Assembly (NCBI GenBank): GCA_963920575.1
Contig: OY986964.1
Location: 18,891,395-18,955,394 of the forward strand
Length of the DNA: 64,000 bases
Origin: Narthecium ossifragum
Taxonomy: Eukaryota; Streptophyta; Magnoliopsida; Dioscoreales; Nartheciaceae
Reading direction: 5' to 3'
In this document: positions 63,693 through 64,000 of the stretch, piece by piece
Layout: each line of letters begins with the position of its first letter
Position numbering within the stretch: the first letter of the stretch is position 1
Notes under the pieces: model-generated
What the model saw: only the letters and a program-made list of their open reading frames with translations
Databases searched by the model: none
What the model was told of the DNA's origin: nothing
Program-made: the position numbers and the translations under genes

Positions 63693-64000
63693 TCCCTCCT
63701 CCCTTCGAAATTGGCCTTGTCCTCAAGGCCTGAATGTGATGAGGAAAGAGGGCTTTTCTCTTCTCGAACCGGGGTGATGTGGCTGGACCACAACTGTTGC
63801 TCTGTACTCGGCGGTGAGAATCCCGGTCTGGCCCATGGTGGATCTAATGGTAACTGGGCCATTGAATCAGGGGGCCATGCAGCTGGTGAGAACCCTGGTC
63901 GCCCCCATGGTGGATCAGGTGGTAACCGGATCGGTGAATCAAAGAGCCATGCTGCCGGTCTAGAAGGAGGGAGCTGAAACTTAGGCATATCCGGGGGTCG
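63557..64000 (-). CDS. Family I proline-rich ORF, C-terminal part (partial)
   Basis: Minus strand, entering from beyond the window end and open to 63557. It matches the C-terminus of 7770-10103 (MPKFQLPPSRPAAWLFDSPI, then WARPGFSPPSTEQQL and LEDKANFEG) with a few replacements, and ends 20 residues later inside the LTR (GRSKLNRPKESYS). An independent insertion that also keeps this frame open. The polypurine tract at 63693-63707 lies inside the coding frame, as in the other copies. Confidence 0.55.
   Translation of the reverse strand, partial: RPPDMPKFQLPPSRPAAWLFDSPIRLPPDPPWGRPGFSPAAWPPDSMAQLPLDPPWARPGFSPPSTEQQLWSSHITPVREEKSPLSSSHSGLEDKANFEGRRDDTRSNRAIPRRGPRPCLDGPTPSSWLHPSPFGRSKLNRPKESYS

Overview
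This is a plant (angiosperm) nuclear window made almost entirely of nested LTR retrotransposons. The evidence is Athila-like Ty3 gag with a GCGCCGTTGC-type primer site, chromovirus-like RT and integrase remnants, a Ty1/copia gag, tRNA-iMet primer sites (TGGTATCAGAGC), and two intron-separated exons of a NIPA-like membrane protein. There are no bacterial features, tRNAs or rRNAs. I cannot name the species. I use working labels for the repeat families. I: 824-bp LTR, internal proline-rich ORF. II: ~1.3-kb LTR, related internal ORF. III: LTR with GTGAGGACCC near its start. IV: ~0.81-0.86-kb LTR with gag and integrase. V: LTR starting TGTCGCGC. VI: copia, LTR starting TGTTAGCCC. VII: LTR starting TGTGATGAGC. 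There is also an Athila-like family.

Layout. 1-6802 (block A1) holds a family III LTR, an Athila-like LTR with a solo family II LTR inside it, Athila gag (minus) and the start of a copia element. 6803-7002 is a run of N. 7003-18717 (B1) holds a family I element nested in a family II element, then degenerate chromovirus pol (minus) with several solo family II LTRs. 18718-25592 (C) holds a family V LTR, family II and IV LTRs, the NIPA exons and a family VII element. 25593-32393 (A2) repeats A1, and 45966-57693 (B2) repeats B1. Between them, 32394-45965 (D) carries the rest of the copia element, Athila gag and primer site, a family V LTR and a family IV element lacking RT. 57694-64000 (E) has more family II LTRs, a minus-strand family II element with a small MITE in it, and a minus-strand family I element running off the end.

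The blocks fit one model: a recent tandem duplication of a ~38.98-kb unit (18718-57693 is the complete right copy), about 0.1-0.15% diverged, joined at 18717/18718. On this model the N gap stands for ~13.57 kb rather than 200 bp. An assembly artefact (retained haplotig or repeat misjoin) is the main alternative.

Most interesting biology. Families I and II have no RT or integrase, yet carry long proline-rich ORFs sharing a ~90-residue C-terminal module that I do not recognise. Family I and family IV also share LTR segments, the sequence before the polypurine tract and a pol-tail motif, which suggests that family IV-type elements could mobilise them (inference). Family II LTRs end in a short stem whose two arms co-vary between copies. 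Most elements here are deletion derivatives or solo LTRs.
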